Position numbers and translations under genes: made by a program
Notes under the pieces: model-generated
Database searches by the model: none
Seen by the model: the letters and a program-made list of their open reading frames with translations, nothing else
What the model was told of the DNA's origin: nothing
NCBI GenBank assembly: GCA_013396635.1
Contig: WBMW01005156.1
Span: 908,728-972,727 of the forward strand
Length of the DNA stretch: 64,000 nt
Source: Penelope pileata
Lineage: Eukaryota; Chordata; Aves; Galliformes; Cracidae
Direction of reading: 5' to 3'
Shown: positions 52,485 to 64,000 of the stretch, piece after piece
How positions within the stretch are numbered: the first letter of the stretch is position 1
Layout: the number at the start of each line of letters is the position of its first letter

Positions 52485-55400
52485 AGGTAGAATAACTATG
52501 AATACTCATCACATAGCAAAATATCTGCATTTGCAGTGAAGCATTAGTACACTAGGTTTTTTCTTTTTTCGATGTTTTTCTTGAAACAAAAAGTAATGAA
52601 ATACAATATAACAATAAGTTCTTAAGTTCTGGCAAAATCATTCCTTTTATTCAAGAAAAAAAAGTCTTTACATTCAAACCAATAAAATACTGTTTTCACT
52701 GTTCTGGTTACTATCTGAGAAACTACTTTCACCAAAACAATCCCAAAAGATGGTTCTGAGGACAACTTATGGTTTATTATGCACTGATGCCCTTACAAAT
52801 CTGACCCTGAGATGTCTCTGTAAGTATTCCAGAATGGGAAATGAATTTCAATCATGCATTTCCTTCTCCACGTACTCCACTAGTACTTCACAGAAATTCT
52901 CTATATACCGGAGACTGATATGATTACACTGATTATGACAAATTATACCTTGATAACTGTACATAGATAGTAATTTCCATAAGACAATCAATCAACTTTA
53001 TTGCAGTAGGAGGGCTAGAAGTTCAGCCTAGGCTGATCTCCACTTGGATGAATACTCTTCAGCAAGATTTTCATAGAGTTTTGAGCATTCCCTTTAGTAA
53101 GTATCACTATTTTCATTCTAACAAGGACAGATACGAAGAAAAGAACTTCTTACTGGTGCTATTGGCAAAATATTAACTCAGACAAAAACGAAGCAAAGCA
53201 AAACCTTGTTTGGAATGCTTTCCTAAGTAATACTTAATTTCAATATGAAGCATCAAAATGAATGTTATGAAGTCTCCACATCCTACAGAACCTTCCAAAA
53301 CAGAACCATGGAAGTATGGTGTTTGTGCATCAATTGTCATACTCTTAAAGCAGTTTATATCACACCTTTTAGCGGCTGCAATCTAGTCAGGATTACCTTA
53401 GATCTTCTGTTTGTCTCTGACTAGCGGACAACTCACTAACATTTTCACCATTGATAACTGATAAGTGCATTTTTCTGGTATCAATGGCACAATAAAGTGC
53501 TTAGAAGGTAATGATTTCAGACTATTATGGAAGACACTTTAATAATATTCAGTTCGGTTTTGGTGTTTTTTCATAACTTTTCTGGCTATGAGAAGAAAAC
53601 TTTGTAGAGCACGCTATTCAGCATATGGTACAATTTGATACAGAAAAGTCACTCCAGGCATTAAAAGCTACAGTTAGTGAAAACTTAGTATTCAGTTTAG
53701 CAGCAATAACTTCTTCAGAGCTTCACCCCTGGGCTCCTTGTTTTGTTGTCTGCATTTGTTGGGACTATCAGTCAGACGAGTAATATTCTGTAGATCCCTA
53801 ATCATCACCCTTCCTTCCCCCTTTCAAGTAATTGAGGTATCCAAAGTGTGATCATTAAACAGATTTATTTTATACATTTTAAATTATCATTTTCTCCTTT
53901 CCTTTAAGTCAAAAATTAGAGAGTTCTTATACTTGTGTTGTTTAATAAAATATGAAGCTAAGACTTTTAGGGAAATCAAGCAAACCATTTCAATCAGGAA
54001 ATCCTGATAATCTCATTCTGTAAGGATGGTTCTAAATCTTCCATTTTTTGTCAGGATTAATCAGATACCATGGTAACCAGTCTGGAGTTTGTTTCAAGAA
54101 CTCCCTTGTTCTTATGGTCCTTAGATAATCTTCTCTTGTGCATGAGAATATTAGACTGTTCAAGAGAAAAAACTGTGGCAAAAGCTCTGAGAAAATATCT
54201 ACTTTTAGATTTATGGAACTGAACGGGATGTCAAGGAATATTTTCAGTTAAATAAAACAAACTTCATTTTATGAACTAGTCCAAGATTAAATTAATGTGA
54301 AGGTTTAACAATCAAAGCACTACACTTTCTTTTTTTTAATATGATATAGTATTTTACACGTAGTTTTTAAAAATATGCATATGACTTGTATCCGTCATGA
54401 TAAGAAACACTCCATCTGTTGTTGGTGGATGTTAACATTGCACATCATGTCTGGAAAAGTCTGCAGTCCTGACACTAATGGGAAGTAATGGAGAGAAATT
54501 CATATCATGTGGCAATTCTTTCCTTTTCCAGACATAAGATCAAAAAATGCATGTTTTACTTTGTTTGCTTTGTTCACTTTTTTTTTTTTTTAAAAAAAAC
54601 TTTGCCTGTAGACTTTCACTTATAAGACAAGCATTGTCATATGCATTATTAATCATAATATATGAATGTAAAATACTTAGCTTATGTAGCTATTCAAACT
54701 TACAACCCTATATTATATCTATTGCTATCTGTTCCTTGTAACTTTCGGAACAGGTTCAGGCCACAGTAAATTTCAGCCCTAGTCTCATAAGTACAGGCCA
54801 TGGTCCTGCATTGTTAAATAGATGAAGGCTGAAGTAATGACTTGTCAATTTGTTGAGCATCTGCCAAGGTGCTAGCCATAGCTCTAAACCTACATATTAT
54901 CCCATATTGTAGTTGTGCACATTGACTTTGGGAAAAATAAACTGCGTGATCCAGAACAGTTTGCAAGAGCCTTCAATTCAAACTAGCAGGAATATAATTT
55001 TTCTTCCAAAAATATTTAAAGTGACATTCCAACAAGTAAATCAAATCATAATTAGATAATGAATATTCATGAATAACACTAATGCAAGTATAGACAAATA
55101 CTTTTTACAGTGAAGGATTGGACGTTGTCTTTCCTTATCAGCCACTATTTATTTCCGTATGCAGCAGTATGTCTTACTTGCCACATTTGCATATTCAGCA
55201 TTTTAATACTAGAAAATTCTTATGTCACTTACACAGTATTTCTAAATCATTGAATATTGAAGGTCAATGTCAATAGAAAATTCAGGATTCAAGTGGGAGA
55301 AATAGATGAATTACTTTTTTCCTCATATCTTTTTGCACTAATTGTGCAAAACTTTTGATGACTATTTCAATATTGTTGTCACATTTTTCTACCATTATTA

Positions 55401-56383
55401 TTATAATTAATAACTATGAAAAAATAAACTATGAATTTGAAGATTCGCATAACTATTTGTTCACACTAAAGAAAAATTTTATTGTGATATACAATTGATC
55501 AAGAACTGCTCTATTAAAAGCTCTCTCTGAATTCTGGAAGACAAGACAATAGTTCAACGACTAATGTAGCTGACATAAAGACTTAATTTAAGATTACTGG
55601 TTTGAGTATTAGTTATTTCCATAGAAGTGATGATCTCTTTTTGTTCTAACAAATATTCAATATTTATATTTTGTATTGAACGAGTGGGAACCTGTTCCCT
55701 AATCTCAGAATTCTTTGAGATTTGATCGTATTTCCACAGTTTAACTGTTTTTAGGAAGGGAATGATAAATGGACAACTTAACTGTTAACAAGGTCACACT
55801 AGCCTCTTAGCCTAAGTGCTAAAATTTGTTGAATTCAAAAATTGTATATATTAGCTAAACTTGAAAACCCAGAAATATACATGAAGTTTTGAGTATCATC
55901 TTGAATCTTGTTTTCAGATATCACTCTGTCAATTCATGAATGTCAGTAAAGTAGTTTATAACCCAAGTTTCCTAAGGGGATAATTTGTCTTTGAATTCTT
56001 CCGAAGTAGTATTTTGATTATTGTGAAGCAAGTTGTTACTGATATCAGCATAAATAGGAGGAAAAAGAAATCCCAGCACTTATGAATCACGTAAACGTGT
56101 AAAAAATGAATTTTAAATCAAGGCAAAAGATGGATGCTCAGCATACTACAAAAAAAAAAAAAATCAAATAGAGAAAGCATAGCACTAAATTTCAATGTTA
56201 GAGAAAAAAACATATCTATTTATTGGAAGGTAGTCTGTAATCAATTTTCAACTGTTAATAATGCGTATTGGAGAATAATCTGAAACATTTACTAAACCTG
56301 CAGTTGATTAGAACAAAAAACATTTCAGATATCCTAAATGCGTTGGTCATTTGTAATTCATACTGTTATTTACATTTTTTTTT

Positions 56384-56867
56384 NNNNNNNNNNNNNNNNN
56401 NNNNNNNNNNNNNNNNNNNNNNNNNNNNNNNNNNNNNNNNNNNNNNNNNNNNNNNNNNNNNNNNNNNNNNNNNNNNNNNNNNNNNNNNNNNNNNNNNNNN
56501 NNNNNNNNNNNNNNNNNNNNNNNNNNNNNNNNNNNNNNNNNNNNNNNNNNNNNNNNNNNNNNNNNNNNNNNNNNNNNNNNNNNNNNNNNNNNNNNNNNNN
56601 NNNNNNNNNNNNNNNNNNNNNNNNNNNNNNNNNNNNNNNNNNNNNNNNNNNNNNNNNNNNNNNNNNNNNNNNNNNNNNNNNNNNNNNNNNNNNNNNNNNN
56701 NNNNNNNNNNNNNNNNNNNNNNNNNNNNNNNNNNNNNNNNNNNNNNNNNNNNNNNNNNNNNNNNNNNNNNNNNNNNNNNNNNNNNNNNNNNNNNNNNNNN
56801 NNNNNNNNNNNNNNNNNNNNNNNNNNNNNNNNNNNNNNNNNNNNNNNNNNNNNNNNNNNNNNNNNNN
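56384..56867. other. Assembly gap (484 N)
   Basis: A run of N replaces sequence. The left edge is a T homopolymer, a common cause of failed assembly. All long frames spanning it are artefacts of the unknown bases. Confidence 0.99.
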
Positions 56868-57961
56868 AAATGTCTAAGTATTGTTAGCATCAACAGGAAA
56901 TAGTGACAATGAAACAAAATAAAAGTATATTTTTTTCTTATAGAATCCAGTAGAAGTCATCTTTATTTAATAGGGTAATAAAGAGAAAGTGACAATATTT
57001 TACTTGAAATGAGGAAATATATGTCCTAATAGGTGATAGACCAAAGCAGTAATAATTTTAATCACAAAAGACATTTAAACAGCATGATCTCAGATAAACG
57101 CATCAGAATCTTTTATTGTGAGTTACTGGCTAAGCTTTTTTAGGTAGGTTGTTGTAGTGAGAGCAGATGGTCTCAGTTTATGCCTTTTGTTCTGCACAAT
57201 TATTGATGTGGATGCTAATATGAGACAATAAGTAGGCTATTTTTTGTCTATAATTGACATTAAATGGGTAATATTGAGGAAGCATTATGACTAGCTGACA
57301 GATTCAAATCCATGTAGTCCTTAGTAAAACATGCAAGTTCAGAATGTTATATCCAAATTACCACCATAATTATCCCCACACAAATGAGAAACAGAACAAA
57401 GAATCAGCAGTGAGAAAAATCCTTCAAGGGTATTTATGATCTGCAAAATACCACAGTAAAATTTCAAATAGATAGAGGTGGCATTCAGACATCTTTTAAT
57501 CTTCATGTACCCATGCTTTTAAAGGTCATCAAGATGTGGGCATGTACTCTGTGTACACAGCTGTTGTAGTTCTTTTGCATTTAGATACCTTCTCACATTC
57601 ATAGAACCAGCACCAGCTTCCACCCAGGAAGACCAAGATTTTGTCCTCTTTGGACTTCACCTTTTTTGTAGCTACTAAATAGCAAAACAAAATCAGTCCT
57701 GTCTTGTTGGTAATCAACAATATTGTTTACTCTCTTCTTTCAGAATTTTTAAGGATGATTAAACAAGAATCAGGAAGGCTGAAGTTCATGTCTTTTTTTT
57801 CCCCCCCTTCAACACAGGAATGTTTGAATGTCCTGTTTTGCTTTGTTTTTAAATCATTGGTTAGCTTATATGTTAATATAATTAAGAGTGAGAATACATT
57901 TCTTGATGTGAAGAATGTATTTCTGGAAACTTCTAGGAGCAAGTTAAACTAACACTCATAA
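56868..57961. other. Unique DNA after the gap, nothing recognised
   Basis: No gene or repeat is recognised. Overlapping frames on both strands at 57704-57952 look random. Confidence 0.55.
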
Positions 57962-58058
57962 CAGATGTCAGTAGGAGAGCTGATCCTGCTTGAGGAGAGA
58001 GATGAACAAGATAATCTCTTGATGTTCCTTCCAAGCCCATTTTCTGTCATTTTGTGAT
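57962..58058 (+). mobile_element. CR1 LINE, short diverged 3' end
   Basis: 'gctgatcctgcttgagg', 'gataatctcttgatgt' and 'tccttccaagccc' followed by 'gtcattttgtgat' give the CR1 3' order with many substitutions. About 95 bp remain. Confidence 0.65.
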
Positions 58059-58111
58059 AATATACTGTAGTAGGCCTTGACTGAGGAAAATGATATAATA
58101 CAAAACAAAAT

Positions 58112-58385
58112 GATGAGGGATGGAGAAAGACTGTGGATGTAGTCTACCTAGACTTTAGTAATGCCTTTGATTCTTTGTCCCACACTATTCTACTGGAGAT
58201 GCTGACAGACTATAATTTGGACAGGTATACTGTCTGCTGGGTAAAAAATTGGTTGGATTGGTTGGTTGGTGAATTGAGTTAAATTCAGCTGGTGACTGGC
58301 TAATAGTGACCTATAATCATATTGTTTCCTTAATATTACAGATTTCATGTCAATTATAGTGACCTCAGGGGTCGGTATTTGTGCC
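58112..58385 (+). mobile_element. CR1 LINE, reverse-transcriptase fragment
   Basis: One frame reads TVDVVYLDFSNAFDSLSHTI from about 58130, with the first catalytic Asp at 58151-58153 and the second acidic residue of the block intact, then VCWVKNWLDW, and stops at a TAA at 58280-58282. The following 100 bp ('gtgacctcaggggtcggta') continue the CR1 region around the usual GVPQGS block in degenerate form. No FADD block or 3' end follows. It lies just after a CR1 3' end of the same strand, so this is a separate insertion or a rearranged copy. Confidence 0.85.
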
Positions 58386-59667
58386 AACCAAGAATTCCTG
58401 AGATACAAATAGTAAATATAGGTATACATTCGCCAGGTGTCTTAAATTCCTCTGTAACTTTAACATGCAGTATTCATTAGACACAGCAAGATTTAAGACA
58501 ATCATAAGATATTAACTCTTTGAACTGGATCCAACCTGAAGTCTACAATGGAGGAAGAAAAAGGGTTTTGTTTTAGTAGATCTGTTGTCAGATCCTGATG
58601 TTGCTCATATCAGTGGAGGTTTAATACTTTTTTTTTTTTTTTTAATAATAGTTAAAGACCAGTTATCCTACTGGAGAAAGAAATGATACTGTTGTGCATC
58701 TTATAAGGTACATGAGCTATAAAAGATAGACAAGTTTTTAAAATCTACAAACAATCATCAATAGCCATCATGATTTTTTCTTCTTCAGGAAAAAGCCAGA
58801 ACGTTTCCAATTGAAACAGTGAGTGAATGTACAAGAAGGAAGTCAGTGCAGATCAAGTGTTAGCAACAGGATGATGAAAAACATTTGGACTCCACAACAA
58901 TGCAGAAGTTTTAGGCTTTCAAAAACTGCTGTTAATAATGTTTTAACAATTTTGGAATGAAGTCTTTATGTTAAAAAAACAGACTTTTCCACTGTGATGG
59001 TGAGAAGAGAATTCGCATTTGAAACTATGTATCAGAACTGATGTCCTGGCACTGCCAGGAAATCATCTTGGCAAAACAAAAATCTGGTTTAGACTGTTGT
59101 TTTTGTTAAGGTGGATATTAATCTTGTTTACTTTAGACAAGAGGTTACAAAGTTTAATTTCAGAGTATTTTTGAAAGGTTCCATAAAAATGAGCTAAATT
59201 ATTCAATTGCTATTTAAGACCCTCTAATTTGAAATATCTTTATGCATTCAGCTAAGTAAACATTGTACTGTAAAACATGCTTGTTAGATACTATGCAAGC
59301 AAACATCACAAAAGCTCTTCACAGATTTCTGATATTTATACATTTCAGCAGCTAGACGCGCTTATCTTTCATATTCTTAAGACAGCTGTATGTTGTACTA
59401 ATTCTACAGTTCTTGTATTAAATTACTCCTTCGTGATAAAATGCATTTACATTTAAAATCTTAAGCTGCTATACATTTGTTTTATACTAGCATAAATGAG
59501 CAGAGCTTGGTGGAGTTCAGTTTGTCAATGTGCATTTCCTTGATAAGTTATTTTCCAAAACAATATCTAATTTAGGAAGACTGAGAATGTTTTTTTGTTT
59601 GTTTGTTAAATAGATGAGAAGTGTGATACTTCCTTCTTTGGATGACAGATCTAATTGGTATTGGGTT
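58386..59667. other. Unique AT-rich DNA
   Basis: A T run lies at 58628-58643. No gene or repeat family is recognised. Confidence 0.55.
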
Positions 59668-60560
59668 ATGTGGTAAGGTTTTGAGGGGACTACGGAGGTG
59701 GTCGCTGTGAGCAGAGGCCAGCAGCTGCCCCATGTCAGATCAGAGCCAGCTCCAGCTGCTCCAAAAGAGACCAGCCACTAGCCAGAGCTGAGCCACATGC
59801 AACAGCAGGTGTGCTCTGGGAAAGCAGATATTCAAAAGGGAAAAATAATATGCCATGGCACCTAAGAGAGAGAAGGAAGAAAATAGAGAAACAGCCCTGC
59901 AGCCAAAGTCAGTGCAGAAAGAGGACAGGAGGTATTCCAGGCACAGAGCAGAATCTCCTGGCAGCCCAGGAGAGGCCCATAGTAGAGCAGGATGTGCCCT
60001 TGCAGCCCATGGGCACCACAAGGAGAAGACCTCTATGTGCAGCTATAAAGGAGCCCACGGTGCAGCAGTGACCATGGCTTGAGGTAAGGCCACAGTCCAT
60101 GGAGAGTCCCTGCAGGAGCAGACCCCAGGGCTGGAGCTGCAGCCCCTGGAGAGGGGCCTACAGTGGAGCAGTAGGTCTGAGAGAGCTGCCACCTATGGGA
60201 ACCCATGCTGGAGCAGTCCACTCCTGAAGGATGGAACACCAAGAGTAACTACAAAGGAGTGACAGAGATGAAGCATTACGGATGGACCACAGCCCCTATT
60301 CCTCTGCACCACCTGGGGGGAGGTAGAAAAGGATATGGTGGGGGAAGGTGGCTTTAGTTTGTTGTCAGTTCTCACTGCTCTAGTCAGTTATCAATAGGCA
60401 ATAAATTACGTTAATCTCCCTGTGCTGAGTCAGTTTTGTCCATTATTTATGAGTGATCTCCTTGTCCTTATTTCAGCCTTTGAGGCCATTTCTGATGTCA
60501 TTCTCTACTTTTCTTCCTTTGAGAAGGGAGTGAGAGAGCAGTGTGCTAGAATTTAGCTGT
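59668..60560 (+). mobile_element. GC-rich avian endogenous-retrovirus LTR, diverged
   Basis: A sharp block of G+C-rich sequence in AT-rich DNA. It starts 'tgtggtaaggttttgagggg' and contains 'tgccccatgtcagatcagag', repeated 'ggagc...tgcagcccatgg' units, an AATAAA signal at 60400-60405 and 'ctgtgctgagtcagttttg'. I recognise this order from a GC-rich LTR, probably ERVL-related, common in avian assemblies, read on the + strand. The far end (60480-60560) is weak and its exact border is uncertain. No TG...CA pair with a target duplication could be assigned. Several overlapping open frames here (59740-60375, both strands) are by-products of high G+C, not genes. Confidence 0.75.
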
Positions 60561-61682
60561 TCATTAGAGTGAAACCAATATATATACACACAGCATGATT
60601 ATGTTTTTATTGCGATGAGATATTACTTACTGTACACCAAAGAATTCAACTAAAATTGAAATGAAACTGCCATATTCAGTTTCAGAAAGACATTTTAGGT
60701 GAAAATTTTCTATCAAGGGAAATGCAACTTGGCTTTTCATCGAATATGAAGTGATTCACCTTGTCTGTATCTTGGTATGTGATTCCATTAACTCTTGCAG
60801 GAAAGCTGCTAGAAGGGGAAGAGAGTGAGAACAATGCCTTGTCAATCATTACTGATTTAAGTAGGAATTTGTGTGCTTGTACTTGTAAAACAAAGATCAG
60901 ATTACTCAAAAATCTTATCTTCATGTCTCAGTTGTTATAGTAACTTGACTGGATTTTTCTTTTTTGTGGTGGGTATTGTGCATGTTAAGATAAATCACTA
61001 CTCAACAAACATGATCATGTTTATCCATAAATTGAATTGTAGGTCAGTGATACAAATCTGCCCTGGTATTTCATGTGCATGTATTTCCTCCTCACTTCAG
61101 TGAAGATTGCATATCATTCAAGGACAGAATGACAGAAGGCTTGAAACTCCTTGTTTAAGAAAAAAAAAAATGGTTCACATACTAAGTAACTTTTACATGT
61201 GTACTGAAACTTCCACTCTTCCTTAAGTTTGAGGCACTTTCCATATTTTTTGTGGTTTTTTTTTTTTTTAAAGTGTTTGTAATCAGTTCCAATAAACATG
61301 TTTAATATTTCTGCTTTTCTACTGTGCACTTATTTGTATGGTATGTTATGTCACCTGATATCCCAGAAGAGTTTTAATAATTTATTCACATAAAAACAAA
61401 CAAAAGGGAAGATCCTGCTCTGATTTGGTTTATAGTAAAAGAAGGGAACAGATTCCTGACTGTAGCTTATGAAAGGAAGTATTCTGAGCTTTTTTGAATA
61501 AGCTTTACTACACATGCAGCTTGCAATTGTCAGCATTGTCTGGTAAAACACTCACATAGATTATCCAAAAGAAATTAACAACCGTCCTGCCCTCTATCTC
61601 CACAGAGGAAAAAAAAATTATTTTGGAGAGAAGGACTAAGTAGACAGAATTATACAATCAGCCTAAAAGTATTATCAATTAT
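60561..61682. other. Unique AT-rich DNA
   Basis: It holds an A run near 61160-61170 and a T run near 61259-61270. No gene is recognised. Confidence 0.55.
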
Positions 61683-62125
61683 GTACTTACTGGATCAAAT
61701 CCAGAGAGTGACCACTAAGATAATTAAGCATCTTTTATATGAGGAGAGAATGGCAGCTGAGACCATACAATCTGAAGAAGAGAAGGCTCAGGATGATGTG
61801 TATAATAATAGGGAGGAACGAAGACAAGGAGGCAGAGTCTTCTCAGCAGTGCCCACTGACAGGGCAAGATTAAATAGAAACACATTAAACTCCACTTGAA
61901 AACTAGAAAAGACTTATTTTTTTTCCCACCCTATAAGGGTGGTGAAACATGCAGCCTAAAGAGGTTCTGGAGACTCCATCTGTGAAGATATTCAAAACCC
62001 ATAGTTGAACGTATTCAAAGAACAGAGTCCTGGACAACCTGTTCTAGCTAACCCTGCTTGAACATAAGAATTGGACTAGATGATGTAAAAAGGGTTCCTT
62101 CCAACCTCAACCATTCTGAGATCAC
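61683..62125 (+). mobile_element. CR1 LINE, 3' portion
   Basis: A 72-codon frame starting at 61681 carries LDQIQRVTTKIIKHL, YEERMAAE and RVFSAVPTDRARLNR, the order of the CR1 ORF2 carboxy-terminal region. After a T run the untranslated part gives 'tgtgaagatattcaaaaccc', 'ggactagatgatg' and 'ccttccaacctcaaccattc', the CR1 3' end. Several indels and stops make it a dead copy. It is more diverged than the copy at 42.1-43.0 kb. Confidence 0.85.
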
Positions 62126-64000
62126 AGTCCTACACACACAGTACTATGTTCTTAACACTTGTATTTAGTCTTAATACTTTTTGATAGCAGTAGGACATCT
62201 TTTACTGCTTTAGAAAAAATTTAGCTCTTCATGGCTTGAAAGTGTTTCTGCAGGTGTGAATTTAAGTAAATGTGTTCAGAAACTCTTGAGAGTACACTAG
62301 AATCTTGACAACACAAAGGTTTTACCACAAGTAGAAGGCAATGCAAAATACTTTCTGGAAAAAATACGATAGAAGTTAAAAAGGTATATGAGTTTTTTTT
62401 AGCCAGAATTATATTAATTTTTAAAGAGGACAGTTATATTAGTCAGGAACAGCTATCTTTTTTCTGTTTCTATTAATATTTTCAAATAATTCCATTGTAC
62501 ACTTGAGATTCAAACATGACATACTACTCAGAATACTCTGCAACACTATCCATAAAGAAACAATTCAATCTTACACAAAAAGATTCCTAGTAGCTATGTG
62601 GGAATCCTTAAAAACATCATTTCAATTCCCTAGTGCTTTTTTGACCAGTGACAGCGTTCAAAGAGGATTTCAAAAGCAGTTGGCTTGGATGGGTATTTTC
62701 AATCTGAGCAGTACTTTACTGTTATTTTGGTGGCAATTAAACGTTCTGTTCACAGTCACATTAATAGAAGATAAATCTGTTGCTATGCAGTAAATATACC
62801 ACTACTCTGAACTGCTTTTTGTCTTTTGGTATAGAATCTAACAGCCCTCCTGCCTTTTTTTTAACATAGACATGAAGACACTGTACAAGGAATACAAATT
62901 ATAAAAATAAGACTAAAGGAGACATTTAATCTGTAGAATGTGTCTACCTGGACTGATTCTCAGAATGCTCTGGCTACATCTTGACTCTAGAATTTCATGA
63001 CAAACAGGTACACACCATCCTTGCTCCATTTATCTCATCAGTATAGAGAGAACTCACAGTTGCCAGAATCACTAGGTCTACACCTTACCCCAAAAGCAAA
63101 AAGAACTTTCCACCTCTATTTCCAAAGAGATTTTCCTGGAGAAGTAGAGTATTTTATAAAACAGGAATGTTCACACAACACTATTGACACAGTCTTTATA
63201 TGACTGTCTCTTACAAACAGTAAAAAGACAGCATGAGATATACACTCTGATTTCATGTGGAGGGAAACCTGAACTTGCATCTTTGCAGGGAGCAAGATGT
63301 CATCCTCTTGACTGGATGAAGTAGGAGTGACAACTCCAGTGTTCACCACCAACTGCACCCCTGTCTGCTCTAAGCTACAATGTATCTGAGGCAGTCTATT
63401 TTCCTTTCATCTTTCAAGTTAGTTTACAACATTGAGAGCAAAAGTTATTTAACAAGTCCATCCTTATAGCTTGATTTCTAACTGCTTAAAGTGGACCTTG
63501 CTTGCTCTTGCTTTGGAAAAATAAGATTTCTGAATCAATTTCAGAACAATGCTCCTCACACCTTATTTTCCAAGATACCTGACAAAAAAGAAACAAACCA
63601 AAAGCACCTTTAAAATATCTTTTACCATTTAATAGCTTAATAGCTCAATTACAAGGATTTTATGAAAGAAAATCCCAATGAGCTATTGTTAGAATGTGTT
63701 TCTTCTTGTACAGCTCACACTCAGTGAACCTTCAATATGTCTGATGTGGTACAGTTAGTCTGAAATTAGTTATTTCAAAATACAGTCACAAAATACATTT
63801 GTAGAGTTTGCTTGTGAGGGGAACTGTTGGATCAAAGTCCAGGAAGCACTAGAATACCTTTAAAGTAGGATATAGACATTAGGCATTCCTAATACTACTC
63901 CGTGTCATTCTAGGTGTTTCACTGTAATATTTGGAAACTGACAGGAACAAAAAAAACCTACAGCCCCAGAGAAATAACATTTTTTGCTTATGAAGACTTT
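62126..64000. other. Unique DNA to the window end, nothing recognised
   Basis: Frames at 62503-62793 (+, 96 codons) and 62997-63358 on both strands have no recognisable domains. No repeat family is seen. Confidence 0.55.

Larger units (their letters stand above)
50169..56383. other. Unique AT-rich desert before the gap
   Basis: No gene or interspersed repeat is recognised. It holds a T run at 51307-51322, a TA/CATA simple-repeat tract at 51908-51960 and a cluster of motifs at 52446-52484. Short open frames here have no family features. Confidence 0.6.

Noticed and set aside
22996..55192. Several perfect ATTTGCAT octamers (22996, 39318, 52446, 55185)
   Set aside because: About four are expected by chance at this base composition; only the one at 52446 has notable company.
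56268..56917. Open frames of 179-211 codons across the gap
   Set aside because: Nearly all codons are N; only short unremarkable ends are real sequence.
59740..60375. Several 60-93 codon frames on both strands
   Set aside because: They lie inside the GC-rich LTR, where stops are rare by composition.
1..64000. tRNA, rRNA, snRNA, CRISPR array, operon-like gene order
   Set aside because: No cloverleaf with A and B boxes, no conserved rRNA or snRNA blocks and no spaced identical repeats were seen; the sequence is vertebrate, so bacterial features are not expected.

Overview
This 64 kb window looks like a gene-poor, AT-rich stretch of a bird nuclear genome. Two repeat groups point to a bird. The first is fragments of CR1, the main LINE retrotransposon of birds and other sauropsids: eight clear pieces on the + strand and one on the - strand, several with the typical 3' end that reads through a 'ggtcccttccaac' block into ATTCTATG-like repeats. 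The second is long terminal repeats (LTRs) of endogenous retroviruses that resemble LTRs common in avian assemblies. I cannot name the species. Recognition of families is from memory of their consensus features, not from a search.

I find no convincing protein-coding gene, exon, rRNA, tRNA, snRNA or CRISPR array. The open frames away from repeats are mostly 60-146 codons, which is about what chance gives in 64 kb of AT-rich DNA read in six frames. Most longer frames are shadows, cross the assembly gap, or lie inside CR1. The window therefore reads as a large intron or intergenic desert.

Layout: 1-235 CR1 3' end cut by the window edge; 236-13811 mostly unique DNA with two weak gene-relic candidates (about 1255-1515 on + and 11022-11270 on -); 13812-14022 and 19245-19378 short CR1 3' ends; 19379-37754 a long unique AT-rich stretch with microsatellites; 37755-38105 a CR1 reverse-transcriptase fragment; 42130-43000 a longer CR1 that has lost the core of its reverse transcriptase; 43005-43340 a GC-richer, probably dispersed repeat; 45896-46374 a solo LTR on the - strand with TG...CA ends and a 5-bp target duplication; 46960-49312 a complex patch with two diverged, oppositely oriented copies of an unidentified repeat plus a second fragment of the same LTR family; 50050-50168 CR1 on the - strand; 56384-56867 assembly gap; 57962-58385 two CR1 pieces; 59668-60560 a GC-rich avian LTR; 61683-62125 a CR1 3' part; then unique DNA to the end.

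I did not find a new biological system. The best leads are the inverted pair of unknown repeats at 47 and 49 kb, the intact-looking solo LTR at 46 kb, the internally deleted CR1 at 42 kb, a hairpin-rich cluster at 21.1 kb, and a - strand open frame that runs into a poly(A)-like tract at 11.0 kb.
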